Below the pieces are notes generated by a model. The model was given only the letters and a program-made list of their open reading frames with translations, was not told the DNA's origin and made no database searches. This document shows, piece by piece, positions 1-8,232 of a DNA stretch of 64,000 nt (the stretch's first letter is position 1; each line of letters starts with the position of its first letter). Both the position numbers and the translations under genes were made by a program. Origin of the DNA: Arenibacter sp. F20364 (GTDB taxonomy: Bacteria > Bacteroidota > Bacteroidia > Flavobacteriales > Flavobacteriaceae); NCBI RefSeq assembly GCF_023015905.1, contig NZ_JALKBD010000012.1:1-64000 (forward strand), in the 5' to 3' direction.

Positions 1-369
1 TAGACTTTTTTTCCTTGCATACATTAAGTTACGAAATCGACCTCTTTTTAATATTAAGCCAATATTAATTTTTCATAACTTGTGCAACAGGCACAGAACC
101 TATAAACAATACGAGGGCTCGGTTCTTAAACGAAAGGGTTGTGTATTTTTATGAAGTCCACAAAATCTTATGGATTTTGCTTTGGACAAGAAAAAAATAA
201 AACAAAACAATAAGATTTCGCTATGTGCATGGCGGAAAGCAAACGCCAGTTTGCCCCCGTACTGTTCATAGCTAAACCGTTGGTGGTAATGGGGTACGTT
301 AAAGGCACATCCTTTACAAAGTTAAAGGCACATAGTTTACACCTTTGACATCCCGAAATAAAATTAGTC
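1..369. other. Non-coding stretch at window start
   Basis: No convincing gene is visible. A 67-codon frame exists on the minus strand, but it has no recognisable protein character and runs through low-complexity A/T sequence. The region precedes a truncated gene and a transposase remnant, so it may be part of the same decayed accessory scrap next to tRNA-Gln. I see no terminal inverted repeat that would mark an intact insertion sequence. Confidence 0.5.
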
Positions 370-639
370 ATGGAGGTGAATTTAGCGTATTATCGAAAAA
401 AAGATTGGAGGAAATTCCTAAAGTTAATCGACGACCCAGAAAACATGGACGAAACATGGAAAGAGTGGCATAAGTCATACCTAAAAATAAAACGTAGTTT
501 GACTTCCCATGGTTTAACTGTAAATGACATTGTTATTGATTTGAATGAATTAAGGAATTACTGCTTGACTAACAACCATACAGGTAGCGTATACAAAACT
601 GGTCCATTGGTACAAAGATGTGGAAAATGCTGGATTTAG
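370..639 (+). pseudogene. Truncated small Bacteroidota hypothetical protein
   Basis: The frame codes for 89 residues starting MEVNLAYYRKKDW. Residues 1 to about 67 look like a real small hydrophilic alpha-helical protein of a type I recall in Bacteroidota as a stand-alone gene of about 80-90 residues, often near insertion sequences. From about residue 68 (position 570) the reading changes character: the same bases, read in another frame, encode the end of a transposase. The last 20 or so residues are therefore probably junk made by a fusion joint. The native C-terminus is lost. Function is unknown. The alternative is that the frame is still expressed as a chimera. Confidence 0.55.
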
Positions 640-826
640 GGCATTCAATACGATTGTCAATACCATTTCCCTCAATTATTGGCAGATCCTGAATTATTTT
701 ATAAATATAAGCACAAATGCTTCCGCAAAATCCTTCAACACTAAAATAAAAGCATTCAGAGCTCGGTTTAGAGGTGTTAGAAATACAGAATTCTTCCTAT
801 TTAGGTTAACTCAACTATTTGCATAA
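569..826 (+). pseudogene. 3' remnant of ISAon1/ISL3-like transposase
   Basis: Read in the frame ending at TAA 824-826, the product contains VHWYKDVENAGF, then FNTIVNTISLNYWQILNYF, STNASAKSFNTKIKAFRA and RGVRNTEFFLFRLTQLFA. This is the typical end of the DDE transposases of the ISL3 superfamily found in Bacteroidota (ISAon1-type), including the conserved N-A-S-A-x-S-F-N-x-K-I-K-x-F segment. Only about 85 of the expected 300 or more residues remain, with no start codon and no upstream catalytic Asp residues. It is a dead fragment that cuts off the small gene at 370. Family assignment rests on pattern recall. Confidence 0.75.
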
Positions 827-939
827 ATATCAAAATACCCAGAAATGGTTCTTGATTGCTTATTTTCAGTGCTGATTGATTAATAAAGAATAAAATAGAT
901 TCGAATGAATAATCTTTTAGTGATTGAAAAACCCAATTT

Positions 940-959
940 GTTGTACCTATGTTGTACCT
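940..959 (+). repeat. Short tandem GTTGTACCT pair
   Basis: GTTGTACCT occurs at 940-948 and again at 951-959, an 11-bp period, just beyond the tRNA-Gln terminator and on the side of the transposase remnant. Paired short repeats next to the 3' end of a tRNA gene would fit arm-type binding sites left by a tyrosine recombinase. No integrase gene is present in the window, so this remains a guess. Confidence 0.3.
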
Positions 960-960
960 G

Positions 961-1000
961 AAAAATAAAAATCCCCTGAAACCAATAGAATCAGGGGATT
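961..1000 (-). terminator. Rho-independent terminator of tRNA-Gln
   Basis: A perfect 10-bp stem, AATCCCCTGA (970-979) pairing with TCAGGGGATT (991-1000), has an 11-base loop. Read on the minus strand it is followed by a T-rich tract (complement of 961-969). It lies 7 bases beyond the 3' end of tRNA-Gln. Confidence 0.85.
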
Positions 1001-1006
1001 GTAACG

Positions 1007-1078
1007 TTGGCCTACTAGGACTCGAACCTAGAACGACTGGACCAAAACCAGCTGTGTTGCCAATTACACCATAGGCCA
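1007..1078 (-). tRNA. tRNA-Gln (anticodon TTG)
   Basis: The minus strand folds into a full cloverleaf. The acceptor stem is TGGCCTA with TAGGCCA, with discriminator A. The D-arm contains GGTGTAATTGGCAACAC. The anticodon stem CTGG/CCAG encloses the loop TTTTGGT, giving anticodon TTG for glutamine. The T-arm contains GGTTCGAGTCC. CCA is not encoded. The gene has its own promoter and terminator and is therefore a single-gene transcript. Confidence 0.96.
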
Positions 1079-1096
1079 CTACCTCGTTTGAGCGTG

Positions 1097-1126
1097 CAAA
1101 TTTAAAACAAAGTTTTATATGCGCAA
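1097..1126 (-). promoter_or_regulatory. Bacteroidota-type promoter of tRNA-Gln
   Basis: On the minus strand there is a -33 TTG (complement of 1124-1126), a spacer of exactly 19 bases, and a -7 element TAAATTTG (complement of 1097-1104). This matches the primary sigma consensus TTG-N19-TAnnTTTG of Bacteroidota. The -7 element ends 18 bases before the mature 5' end of the tRNA, leaving a short leader. Confidence 0.8.
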
Positions 1127-1351
1127 ATATTTTTGAGCCATATTCCAAAAAAATAAAAAAATATTCCAGATCAAGCATTAGAGACTGGGTTCCAACAATA
1201 CCGACAAATTAACCGCCAAAAAAGAAAGACCCCTGGGATAACCACTATTGACATGTAATTTACGGCCATCTTGATGCAAAAATGATGTTAAAGGTTTATG
1301 AAATATATATCCCATTATATATTTAAATTAGTAAATTCGCCCTTCTGATAA

Positions 1352-4300
1352 ATGACAAACCGCATGTTTTCAAAAAATTTCAAGAAATGGGATACCATCA
1401 CAGGATGGTTTGTTTTTTTTATAGCCCTTATAACCTACGGAATCACCGTTGAACCTACCAGCAGTTTTTGGGATGCTGGGGAATATATCTCAACAGCGGC
1501 CAAACTACAGGTAGGACATCCACCAGGAGCGCCTTTACTACAAATGATCGGGGCTTTTATGGCCATGTTCGCCCTTGAACCTACCCAGGTTGCAAAAATG
1601 GTAAATCTCGTTTCCGGGGTTTCCAGCGCCTTTACCGTTCTATTTATGTTCTGGACCATCACCAACCTCACCAGGAAACTTATATCCAAGGAGGAAGTTA
1701 TAACCAATAGCAAGGCATTGGCCATTTTGGGCAGTGGCATTGTGGGGTCTCTGGCCTTTACCTATTCCGATAGTTTTTGGTTCAACGCAACAGAAACCGA
1801 AGTCTACGCAATGGCCAGTTTAATCATGTCCCTTCTACTATGGCTGGGATTAAAATGGGTAGATGATCTGGAGAATCCGAGAGGCAATAAATGGATAATA
1901 CTTATTTCTTTTGTGGTCGGACTTACCTTTGGAATTCAGTTCATGGGCTTTCTGGCCATTCCGACAATAGGTTTGTTGTACTACTTTAAAACCTACAAAA
2001 CCACTACAATAAAGAATTTTCTATTGGCGAATATTATTGTGGTTGCCATATTGATGCTCGTCTATAAATTTTCGCTGACCTATGTGCTTAAAGTTTTTGG
2101 TTGGAGCGAGGTCTTTTTTATCAATACCATTGGTCTGCCTTTTAATTCGGGCACCATTATCATGGGCCTCATTTTTGTAGGTGTTTTCTATTGGGGATTG
2201 CGCTATACCCGCAAGAACAACTATACCGTAGCAAACACTATCGTGCTCTGCCTAATGTTTTTATTTTTAGGATTTTCTTCTTGGCTAATGCTACCTATTA
2301 GGGCAAATGCCGATGTAGTCATTAACGAGAACGACCCTTCGGATGCCAGATCCTTGTTAGCCTATTACAACCGTGAACAGTACCCAGGAGTGGACAGCCC
2401 GGTTTATGGAGCATATTATTCGGATACTTTTGCTCCTGCCGGAGATGAAAAAGACGAAAAACCCAAGTACGAAAAAGACCTAAAGGCCGGAAAATACATT
2501 ATAGTAAATAACTATAAGGATGCCCTACAAGGACCAAATCAAAAACACGTGGGACTCTTGCCACGGATGTGGAGCGAGCAAAATGCCGAGAACTACATGA
2601 AGTATTTTTACCCGCTCACCTTTAAGATCAAATCCGATTATCTAGGAAACAATGAACTGAGGGAAGCCGTAAACCAATTTAAGGAGGGTTACGCCAAGGG
2701 CGAAATAGACACTTCCCAGTACATGAGATTTCTGAGGGAGTTTGGAGAGTATATTGAAATAGAACCGCCCACAATAATGCAAAACATCAAATACATGCTC
2801 GAATTTCAATTCGGATATATGTACTGGCGTTATTTTATGTGGAATTTTGTTGGCAAGCAGGACGATATCCAAGGAAGATATGACAATCACGGCAATTGGC
2901 TAAGTGGTATAAACTTTGTAGACAATGCCAGATTGGGCAGCCAGGAAAACCTTCCCAGCGATATTAAGAACAATAAAGGACGGAACACCTATTTTTTCCT
3001 GCCCTTACTTCTGGGCATTATTGGCCTTATCTTCCAAATAAGCAAAAACCCCAAACAATTTTGGGCCTTGTTCGTTTTCTTTATGTTCACGGGTATTGCC
3101 ATACAGTTTTACACCAATCCAGCAATTTTTCAGCCTAGGGAAAGGGATTATTCCCTTGTAGGCTCCTTTTATGTTTTTGCATTATGGATCGGCTTGGGCG
3201 TATATGGGCTTTTTGATGAGTTCCAAAAACTATTGAGTCCCAAAATATTGGCACCCGGAATAACTATTCTCTGTCTTTTGGCCGTACCTGGAGTTATGGC
3301 ATTCCAAAATTGGGACGATCACGACAGGTCCAATAGGTTTACCGCTAAATCTACCGCAAAAGCCTATCTGGAATCGACAAAAAAAGACGCTGGCTCCATT
3401 TTGTTTACTATTGGGGACAACGATACTTTCCCCCTGTGGTATGCCCAGGAAATTGAAGGGTTCAGGACAGATGTACGCGTGGTTAACACCAGCCTTTTTG
3501 CCACGGATTGGTATATAGATCAGATGAAGAAGAAGGCCTACGAAAGCGAACCAATTCCCTCTCAGCTTACCCATAACGAATACAAATGGGGATCCAGGGA
3601 CGCCATATACTTTAACGAGCTTACCGAGAGCAGATGGGACATTAAAGATTTCATGAACTGGGTAGGCAGTGATAAGGAACAAACTAAATTCCGTAGTATC
3701 CTGCAAAAGAAAGGTGCGGATCTAAGTCAGTACTCCGAAAGCAATTTGGACGTAGTCTACTATCCCACCAATAAAATTAGGGTGCCGGTTAATAAGCAAA
3801 ATGTACTGGAAAGTGGTTTGGTGAAAGAAAAAGATTCGGCCCTAATTGTGGATTATATTGATATTGACCTTCCACAAAGCGCCCTGCCAAAAAACCGCAT
3901 CCTCATGTTGGATATTATAGCTAATAACGATTGGAAACGCCCTATATATTTCTCAGGAGGAAGTTTTGATCAGGCAGAATATATCTGGATGAAAGATTAC
4001 CTGCAATTGGATGGCCTGGTTTACAAACTGGTCCCCATAAAAACTACCAACAGAAGCTCTTATGAGATGGGCAGGATAGATGCAGATCTTATGTACGACA
4101 TTGTAAAAAAATGGGATTGGGGCAATGCGGGAAGCCCGGATATTTATCACGACCCCCAAACGCGGACGCAGGCACTTTCTTTTAGGGGCAATTTGGCCCG
4201 ACTTACCGAAACTTTGATCGATGAGAACAAGATAGAAAAGGCGAAAGACGTTATCAATATCGCTATGGAAAATATGCCCGTTGATTATTTCGGTTATTAT

Positions 4301-4696
4301 GCTTTTGTAGAACCTTTTGTAGATGGATACTTTAAAGTAGGGGAAACCGAAAAAGCTAGAAATCTATTTCAAAAACTGAAAAATATTTATCAGGAACGCT
4401 TGGATTATTACGCCAATTTGCCTTTTGAAGAACAGCGAATGTTCCTAGACGAAATTATTCCAGATCTAGAGGCTTATAGTAGAAATATCGATATTTTAAT
4501 TACTAATCAGGATAAGGAAATCGCCGAAAAGGAAACCCTTGTCTTCAACGAATACATAGCCAAATTTGAACGCTTTTATCGCAATGACCCAATGGAGGAA
4601 ATACAAGCACCAACTCCAGATCCAGATCTGTTGGATTCCACTGCTATTGATGCCATACCAGAAGAACAATTGGACAGCATTGCAATTCCGGAATAA
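1352..4696 (+). CDS. DUF2723 family membrane protein, O-mannosyltransferase-like
   Basis: The product is a 1114-residue integral membrane protein. The N-terminal half has about ten hydrophobic segments. The signature after the first one, DAGEYISTAAKLQVGHPPGA (residues 41-60), puts acidic residues D41 and E44 where GT-C fold glycosyltransferases use an extracytoplasmic acidic pair. DUF2723 proteins are the bacterial relatives of TMEM260, a protein O-mannosyltransferase, and in Bacteroidota probably work with polyprenyl-phosphate sugars on exported proteins. The C-terminal 550 or so residues form a soluble extracytoplasmic part. Family membership is clear; the reaction is inferred from the family. 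The gene is monocistronic and ends at a strong terminator. Confidence 0.85.
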   Translation: MTNRMFSKNFKKWDTITGWFVFFIALITYGITVEPTSSFWDAGEYISTAAKLQVGHPPGAPLLQMIGAFMAMFALEPTQVAKMVNLVSGVSSAFTVLFMFWTITNLTRKLISKEEVITNSKALAILGSGIVGSLAFTYSDSFWFNATETEVYAMASLIMSLLLWLGLKWVDDLENPRGNKWIILISFVVGLTFGIQFMGFLAIPTIGLLYYFKTYKTTTIKNFLLANIIVVAILMLVYKFSLTYVLKVFGWSEVFFINTIGLPFNSGTIIMGLIFVGVFYWGLRYTRKNNYTVANTIVLCLMFLFLGFSSWLMLPIRANADVVINENDPSDARSLLAYYNREQYPGVDSPVYGAYYSDTFAPAGDEKDEKPKYEKDLKAGKYIIVNNYKDALQGPNQKHVGLLPRMWSEQNAENYMKYFYPLTFKIKSDYLGNNELREAVNQFKEGYAKGEIDTSQYMRFLREFGEYIEIEPPTIMQNIKYMLEFQFGYMYWRYFMWNFVGKQDDIQGRYDNHGNWLSGINFVDNARLGSQENLPSDIKNNKGRNTYFFLPLLLGIIGLIFQISKNPKQFWALFVFFMFTGIAIQFYTNPAIFQPRERDYSLVGSFYVFALWIGLGVYGLFDEFQKLLSPKILAPGITILCLLAVPGVMAFQNWDDHDRSNRFTAKSTAKAYLESTKKDAGSILFTIGDNDTFPLWYAQEIEGFRTDVRVVNTSLFATDWYIDQMKKKAYESEPIPSQLTHNEYKWGSRDAIYFNELTESRWDIKDFMNWVGSDKEQTKFRSILQKKGADLSQYSESNLDVVYYPTNKIRVPVNKQNVLESGLVKEKDSALIVDYIDIDLPQSALPKNRILMLDIIANNDWKRPIYFSGGSFDQAEYIWMKDYLQLDGLVYKLVPIKTTNRSSYEMGRIDADLMYDIVKKWDWGNAGSPDIYHDPQTRTQALSFRGNLARLTETLIDENKIEKAKDVINIAMENMPVDYFGYYAFVEPFVDGYFKVGETEKARNLFQKLKNIYQERLDYYANLPFEEQRMFLDEIIPDLEAYSRNIDILITNQDKEIAEKETLVFNEYIAKFERFYRNDPMEEIQAPTPDPDLLDSTAIDAIPEEQLDSIAIPE

Positions 4697-4704
4697 AGGA
4701 CACA

Positions 4705-4737
4705 AAAAAAAACCGAGACCAGGTCTCGGTTTTTTTA
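4705..4737. terminator. Bidirectional terminator
   Basis: The palindrome ACCGAGACC-A-GGTCTCGGT (4712-4730) is flanked by an A-run before it and a T-run after it, so it can end transcription from both the DUF2723 gene (plus) and the thioredoxin-like gene (minus), which converge here. Confidence 0.85.
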
Positions 4738-4752
4738 TATTGTATTAATCAG

Positions 4753-5049
4753 TTATAGATACTCATTAAGTATCCCTATCAGGGTATTGGCATCCTGCTC
4801 CCCACTTTGCCTCCAAACCATTTCACCTTTCTTGTATATCATCAAGGTTGGCAGGCCCTTCACCCGCAATGCCTGGGAAAGCTCTTTGTTCTTATCCACA
4901 TCAATCTTAATAACCTTGCCCTTATCGCCCAAGGCAGCGGCAACATCCCGCAGTACAGGATGCATGGCCGTGGACTGTTCGTTCCACTCTGCGTAAAAAT
5001 CCAACAACACAGGAACATTGATATCAATTAATTCACCAAATTTAGACAT
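4753..5049 (-). CDS. Thioredoxin-fold protein lacking the CxxC active site
   Basis: At 98 residues this has the length and pattern of a classical thioredoxin: VLLDFYAEW before the active site, KIDVDKNKELSQALRVKGLPTLMIY with the cis-proline loop (P67), and GEMVWRQSGE. The active-site WCGPC is replaced by WNEQS (W22-S26), so both redox cysteines are absent; the protein has no cysteine at all. It cannot act as a dithiol reductase. I recall close relatives in other Flavobacteriaceae with the same replacement, which argues against a sequencing error. A chaperone-like or scaffold role is possible but not shown. It ends at the shared terminator with the gene at 1352. Confidence 0.85.
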   Translation of the reverse strand: MSKFGELIDINVPVLLDFYAEWNEQSTAMHPVLRDVAAALGDKGKVIKIDVDKNKELSQALRVKGLPTLMIYKKGEMVWRQSGEQDANTLIGILNEYL

Positions 5050-5140
5050 ATACTATACATTGGGTTATAAATCAAAAATAAGAAAAAATGTTAAAATACA
5101 ACTAGTGCTATCATTTTTGTCGACAAGGTAGTAGTTAAAA

Positions 5141-6370
5141 TCAGGTTAACGACCTCTTTTTTAAGGTAATTACGGTAATTTCTGGCCAGATTCCCACTCG
5201 TCCAGGATATCCCAAAAACCCAAATCCACGGTTTACGTTGATCATCTGACCCATTTCTTCATACACTCCCGCCCAATACTTATACCTCCATTTTGCAGGA
5301 CTCCATTTGATCCATCCTGGAATTTCTATGCCAAATTGCATACCATGTGTATGTCCACTTAAGGTGAGGTGATAATGATAATCATCTTTTAACACTTGGT
5401 CTTCCCAATGGGACGGATCATGGCTCATTAGGATTTTAAAATCCTCTTTGTTAATATTGGAAACTGCCTTTTTAAGGTCTCCAGCTTTTTTAAATCCACC
5501 CCTACCCCAATTTTCTACCCCGATCAAAGCAATTTTGTCGTCTCCTTTTTGCAGATACCGACTATCATTAAGCAAGAGATCAAAGCCCATTTCCTTTTGA
5601 ATATTTTTTAGGTCTATCAAATTATTCCTTTTGGCTTCCTCGGTTTCCCAGTCCACATAATCCCCATAATCGTGGTTCCCCAACACCGAAAATTTACCAT
5701 CTTTTGCACTTAAGCTGGTAAAAAGTCCTTGCCATGGCAGCATTTCTTCTGCCATGTTGTTCACCATATCCCCTGTAAAAAGCAACACATCACTTTTTTG
5801 CTTATTTATTAGATCTATTGCATACTCAATTTTCTCCCTACTATCAAAACTGCCACTATGCACATCGGATATTTGAGTTATTTGATATCCATCGAAACTA
5901 TTGGGCAAATCATCAAATTCCAGATTATACTTGAGCACTTTAAAATTATACTTCCCCTTAAACATACCATACAACAAGGCTGAAAATGGCAAAGCGGCAA
6001 TACCCATAGCAAGGGTACTTAAAAAACGTCTCCGTTGGGGCAGGCTAAATTCTTTGGTCCCACCAAATATTTTGTGATAGCCTGCAGAGAGAAATCTGAA
6101 AATATCCTCAGAGAATAAAAATACTATAGTAATCAACTTAAAAGTGAGCATTGCCAACAAGAGGCCAAAAGCATAACTCTTAGGCACACTCAGTACCCTG
6201 CCAGGGGCATCGCCCATAGTAAACTGATAAATGAAATTCCCCAATACAAAAAGGGATAATACCATATAGGCGTAATAAACCCAGGGATAACGGGTTGCCG
6301 CCCTAAGCGCTTGTAATGTATAAATCCCAAGTATTATATAAATGACAATAAAAACAATCCAACGAAGCAT
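5141..6370 (-). CDS. Membrane-anchored metallophosphoesterase (YaeI-like)
   Basis: This is a 409-residue protein with about four hydrophobic segments in the first 130 residues, followed by a calcineurin-type phosphoesterase domain. The metal-binding motifs appear in order: ITQISDVHSG, LLFTGDMVNN, VLGNHDYGD, LMSHDPSHW and TLSGHTHGMQFG. In this family two divalent metals catalyse phosphoester hydrolysis. YaeI-type members act on lipid-linked substrates such as UDP-diacylglucosamine or related envelope lipids, but the substrate here is not visible. The catalytic domain should face one side of the inner membrane. It is in the same direction as cutC upstream with a 51-base gap, so co-transcription is possible. 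Confidence 0.85.
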   Translation of the reverse strand: MLRWIVFIVIYIILGIYTLQALRAATRYPWVYYAYMVLSLFVLGNFIYQFTMGDAPGRVLSVPKSYAFGLLLAMLTFKLITIVFLFSEDIFRFLSAGYHKIFGGTKEFSLPQRRRFLSTLAMGIAALPFSALLYGMFKGKYNFKVLKYNLEFDDLPNSFDGYQITQISDVHSGSFDSREKIEYAIDLINKQKSDVLLFTGDMVNNMAEEMLPWQGLFTSLSAKDGKFSVLGNHDYGDYVDWETEEAKRNNLIDLKNIQKEMGFDLLLNDSRYLQKGDDKIALIGVENWGRGGFKKAGDLKKAVSNINKEDFKILMSHDPSHWEDQVLKDDYHYHLTLSGHTHGMQFGIEIPGWIKWSPAKWRYKYWAGVYEEMGQMINVNRGFGFLGYPGRVGIWPEITVITLKKRSLT

Positions 6371-6421
6371 CCCTTATTTTTTTTAGCAAAGATATTGGTT
6401 TCAAACCCATTAGTTCCGTTT

Positions 6422-7150
6422 TTAATTTTCTTTAACTATGCGGACCACCTCCTGTAATGTTATCAAATTGCTGATAGCTATTTCATCGTCCCTGAGAAAA
6501 CTTGGGCTGCTCATTGGAACCACAGGTGTACCCTCAAGAGTTTTGTGAAATTCTATTCCGGACAAATGTACAGCCCCAAAACCCTTTTCCTTAAATCCAA
6601 GTACATTGGTGTCACGTATACCACCTCCGGGCATCACCACAGCACCCTTCGCATTTTTGTGCAACTCGGACAACAAGTCCATCCCTTGGACCGAAGAATT
6701 CTGCTGTCCAGAACTCAATATGGTATCCACTTCCAATTCCTCCAATTGCCGTAATGTCGCCATTGGGCTCCTTACCCAATCAAAAGCCCTATGGAAGGTA
6801 AATTGCATGGGTCTGGACAACCCTATCAATTCTTTTGTCCTTTCAAAATCCAAGGTAAAATCATTTAACAACACCCCTGAAACAATTCCATTAAAACCAA
6901 GCTCTGCACACAATGCAATATCCCTTTTCATAATCTCGAACTCCAGATCCGAATAAGTAAAATCTCCACTTCTGGGTCTTATCAAAACATTTACTGGAAT
7001 GGAAATATGTTGCTTTATTAGCTGCAACAGACCAAAAGAAGGAGTAACCCCACCTACCGCAAGCTCTGAACACAACTCAATTCGGTCAGCACTAGCTTTT
7101 TGGGCATTTAGCGCAGATTCTAAAGAATTGGCGCATACTTCTACGATCAT
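6422..7150 (-). CDS. cutC: CutC family protein (copper homeostasis / TIM barrel)
   Basis: The 242-residue product begins MIVEVCANSLESALNAQKA and shows the CutC landmarks DRIELCSELAVGGVTPS, VLIRPRSGDFTYS, GFNGIVSGVLL and a glycine-rich VVMPGGGIRD near the C-terminus. CutC proteins are TIM barrels linked genetically to copper handling in E. coli; the biochemical activity is still uncertain. A longer frame starting with GTG at 7186 adds 12 residues that family members do not have and would run into the divergent promoter region, so I chose the ATG at 7150. The glycosylasparaginase gene is divergent, 42 bases away. Confidence 0.9.
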   Translation of the reverse strand: MIVEVCANSLESALNAQKASADRIELCSELAVGGVTPSFGLLQLIKQHISIPVNVLIRPRSGDFTYSDLEFEIMKRDIALCAELGFNGIVSGVLLNDFTLDFERTKELIGLSRPMQFTFHRAFDWVRSPMATLRQLEELEVDTILSSGQQNSSVQGMDLLSELHKNAKGAVVMPGGGIRDTNVLGFKEKGFGAVHLSGIEFHKTLEGTPVVPMSSPSFLRDDEIAISNLITLQEVVRIVKEN

Positions 7151-7192
7151 ATTTCTTATATTTAGAACCTTAAAATTAAGTAACACAATCTT

Positions 7193-8191
7193 ATGAAAAG
7201 AAGAAATTTCCTTAAAAATTCTACCTTGAGCACTGCTGGAATAATATCAGCACCCCTTTTTGCATCTATCCCAGAAACTAATAATGGGCTACCACCTACC
7301 GCAAATGACCTGAAAACAGTTAAACCTATTGTCATCTGCACATGGAATTTCAAGAATGCCACGGCAAAGGCTTGGGAAGTTTTGGAAAAGGGAGGTTCTT
7401 CTCTGGATGCAGTGGAACAAGGTGTGATGGTAGAGGAGGCTGATCTTAGCAATGAAACGGTTGGCAATGGCGGAAGACCGGACAGGGATGGCCATGTTAC
7501 CTTGGACGCCTGTATAATGGACAAGGATGGAAACTGTGGTGCAGTGCTATGCATGGAAAATATAGCGCATCCCATTTCAGTTGCCAGAAAGGTAATGGAA
7601 GATACTCCCCATGTAATGCTGGCCGGAAAAGGAGCAGAACAATTTGCTTATGAAAAGGGCTTCCCAAAAACAAATTTACTTACCGAAAAGGCCAAAAAAG
7701 ATTGGTTGGAATGGAAGAAAAAATCCAAATACGAAACTATTATCAATATAGAAAACCACGATACCATAGGCATGCTTTCCATTGACAAAAATGGCGATAT
7801 TGCAGGGGCCTGTACCACAAGCGGAATGGGTTACAAAATGGCCGGACGTGTTGGCGACTCCCCTATCATTGGTGCCGGATTGTTTGTAGACAACGAAGTT
7901 GGAGGAGCAACAGCTACAGGAGTTGGGGAAGAAGTAGTAAGAACTGTTGGCAGCTTCCTGATCGTGGAACTTATGCGCCAGGGAAAATCACCACAAGAGG
8001 CATGCGAGGAAGGCGTAAGACGAATCATGGAAAAGAACAAGGATAGAAGGGATTTCCAAATTGGGTTTATTGCCATCAACAAGAAAGGGGAAACCGGCGG
8101 CTACTGCATACATCCTGGATTTAGCTATAGCAAATTTACGGAAGCAGGTCAGAGCAACAATCCAACAGAGACTTTTTTGAAATCCAAATAA
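7193..8191 (+). CDS. Exported N4-(beta-N-acetylglucosaminyl)-L-asparaginase
   Basis: This is a 332-residue Ntn-hydrolase of the asparaginase 2 family. The start MKRRNFLKNS followed by a short hydrophobic stretch ending near residue 25 is an export signal of the RR/Tat-like kind. The autocleavage site is NHDTIGM with nucleophile T191, giving alpha and beta chains. Substrate-binding elements GRVGDSP (R219, D222) and TGVGEE follow. The sequence resembles the Elizabethkingia (Flavobacterium) glycosylasparaginase, which cleaves the GlcNAc-Asn bond of N-glycoproteins after proteolysis. It probably works in the periplasm, releasing aspartate and aminoglycan for uptake. The start next to the divergent cutC is unambiguous. 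Confidence 0.9.
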   Translation: MKRRNFLKNSTLSTAGIISAPLFASIPETNNGLPPTANDLKTVKPIVICTWNFKNATAKAWEVLEKGGSSLDAVEQGVMVEEADLSNETVGNGGRPDRDGHVTLDACIMDKDGNCGAVLCMENIAHPISVARKVMEDTPHVMLAGKGAEQFAYEKGFPKTNLLTEKAKKDWLEWKKKSKYETIINIENHDTIGMLSIDKNGDIAGACTTSGMGYKMAGRVGDSPIIGAGLFVDNEVGGATATGVGEEVVRTVGSFLIVELMRQGKSPQEACEEGVRRIMEKNKDRRDFQIGFIAINKKGETGGYCIHPGFSYSKFTEAGQSNNPTETFLKSK

Positions 8192-8232
8192 TTAATTGGA
8201 CAGAATCCAAATCTTAATAAGAATCAAATGTA

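Noticed and set aside
569-826. Intact insertion sequence at the left edge
   Set aside because: Only the last 85 or so codons remain, with no start, catalytic triad or terminal inverted repeats.
801-1178. 125-codon minus-strand frame spanning tRNA-Gln
   Set aside because: It runs straight through the tRNA, its terminator and its promoter; the product has no protein-like pattern.
3230-3706. 158-codon minus-strand frame inside the DUF2723 gene
   Set aside because: It is an antisense shadow of a clearly conserved coding region.
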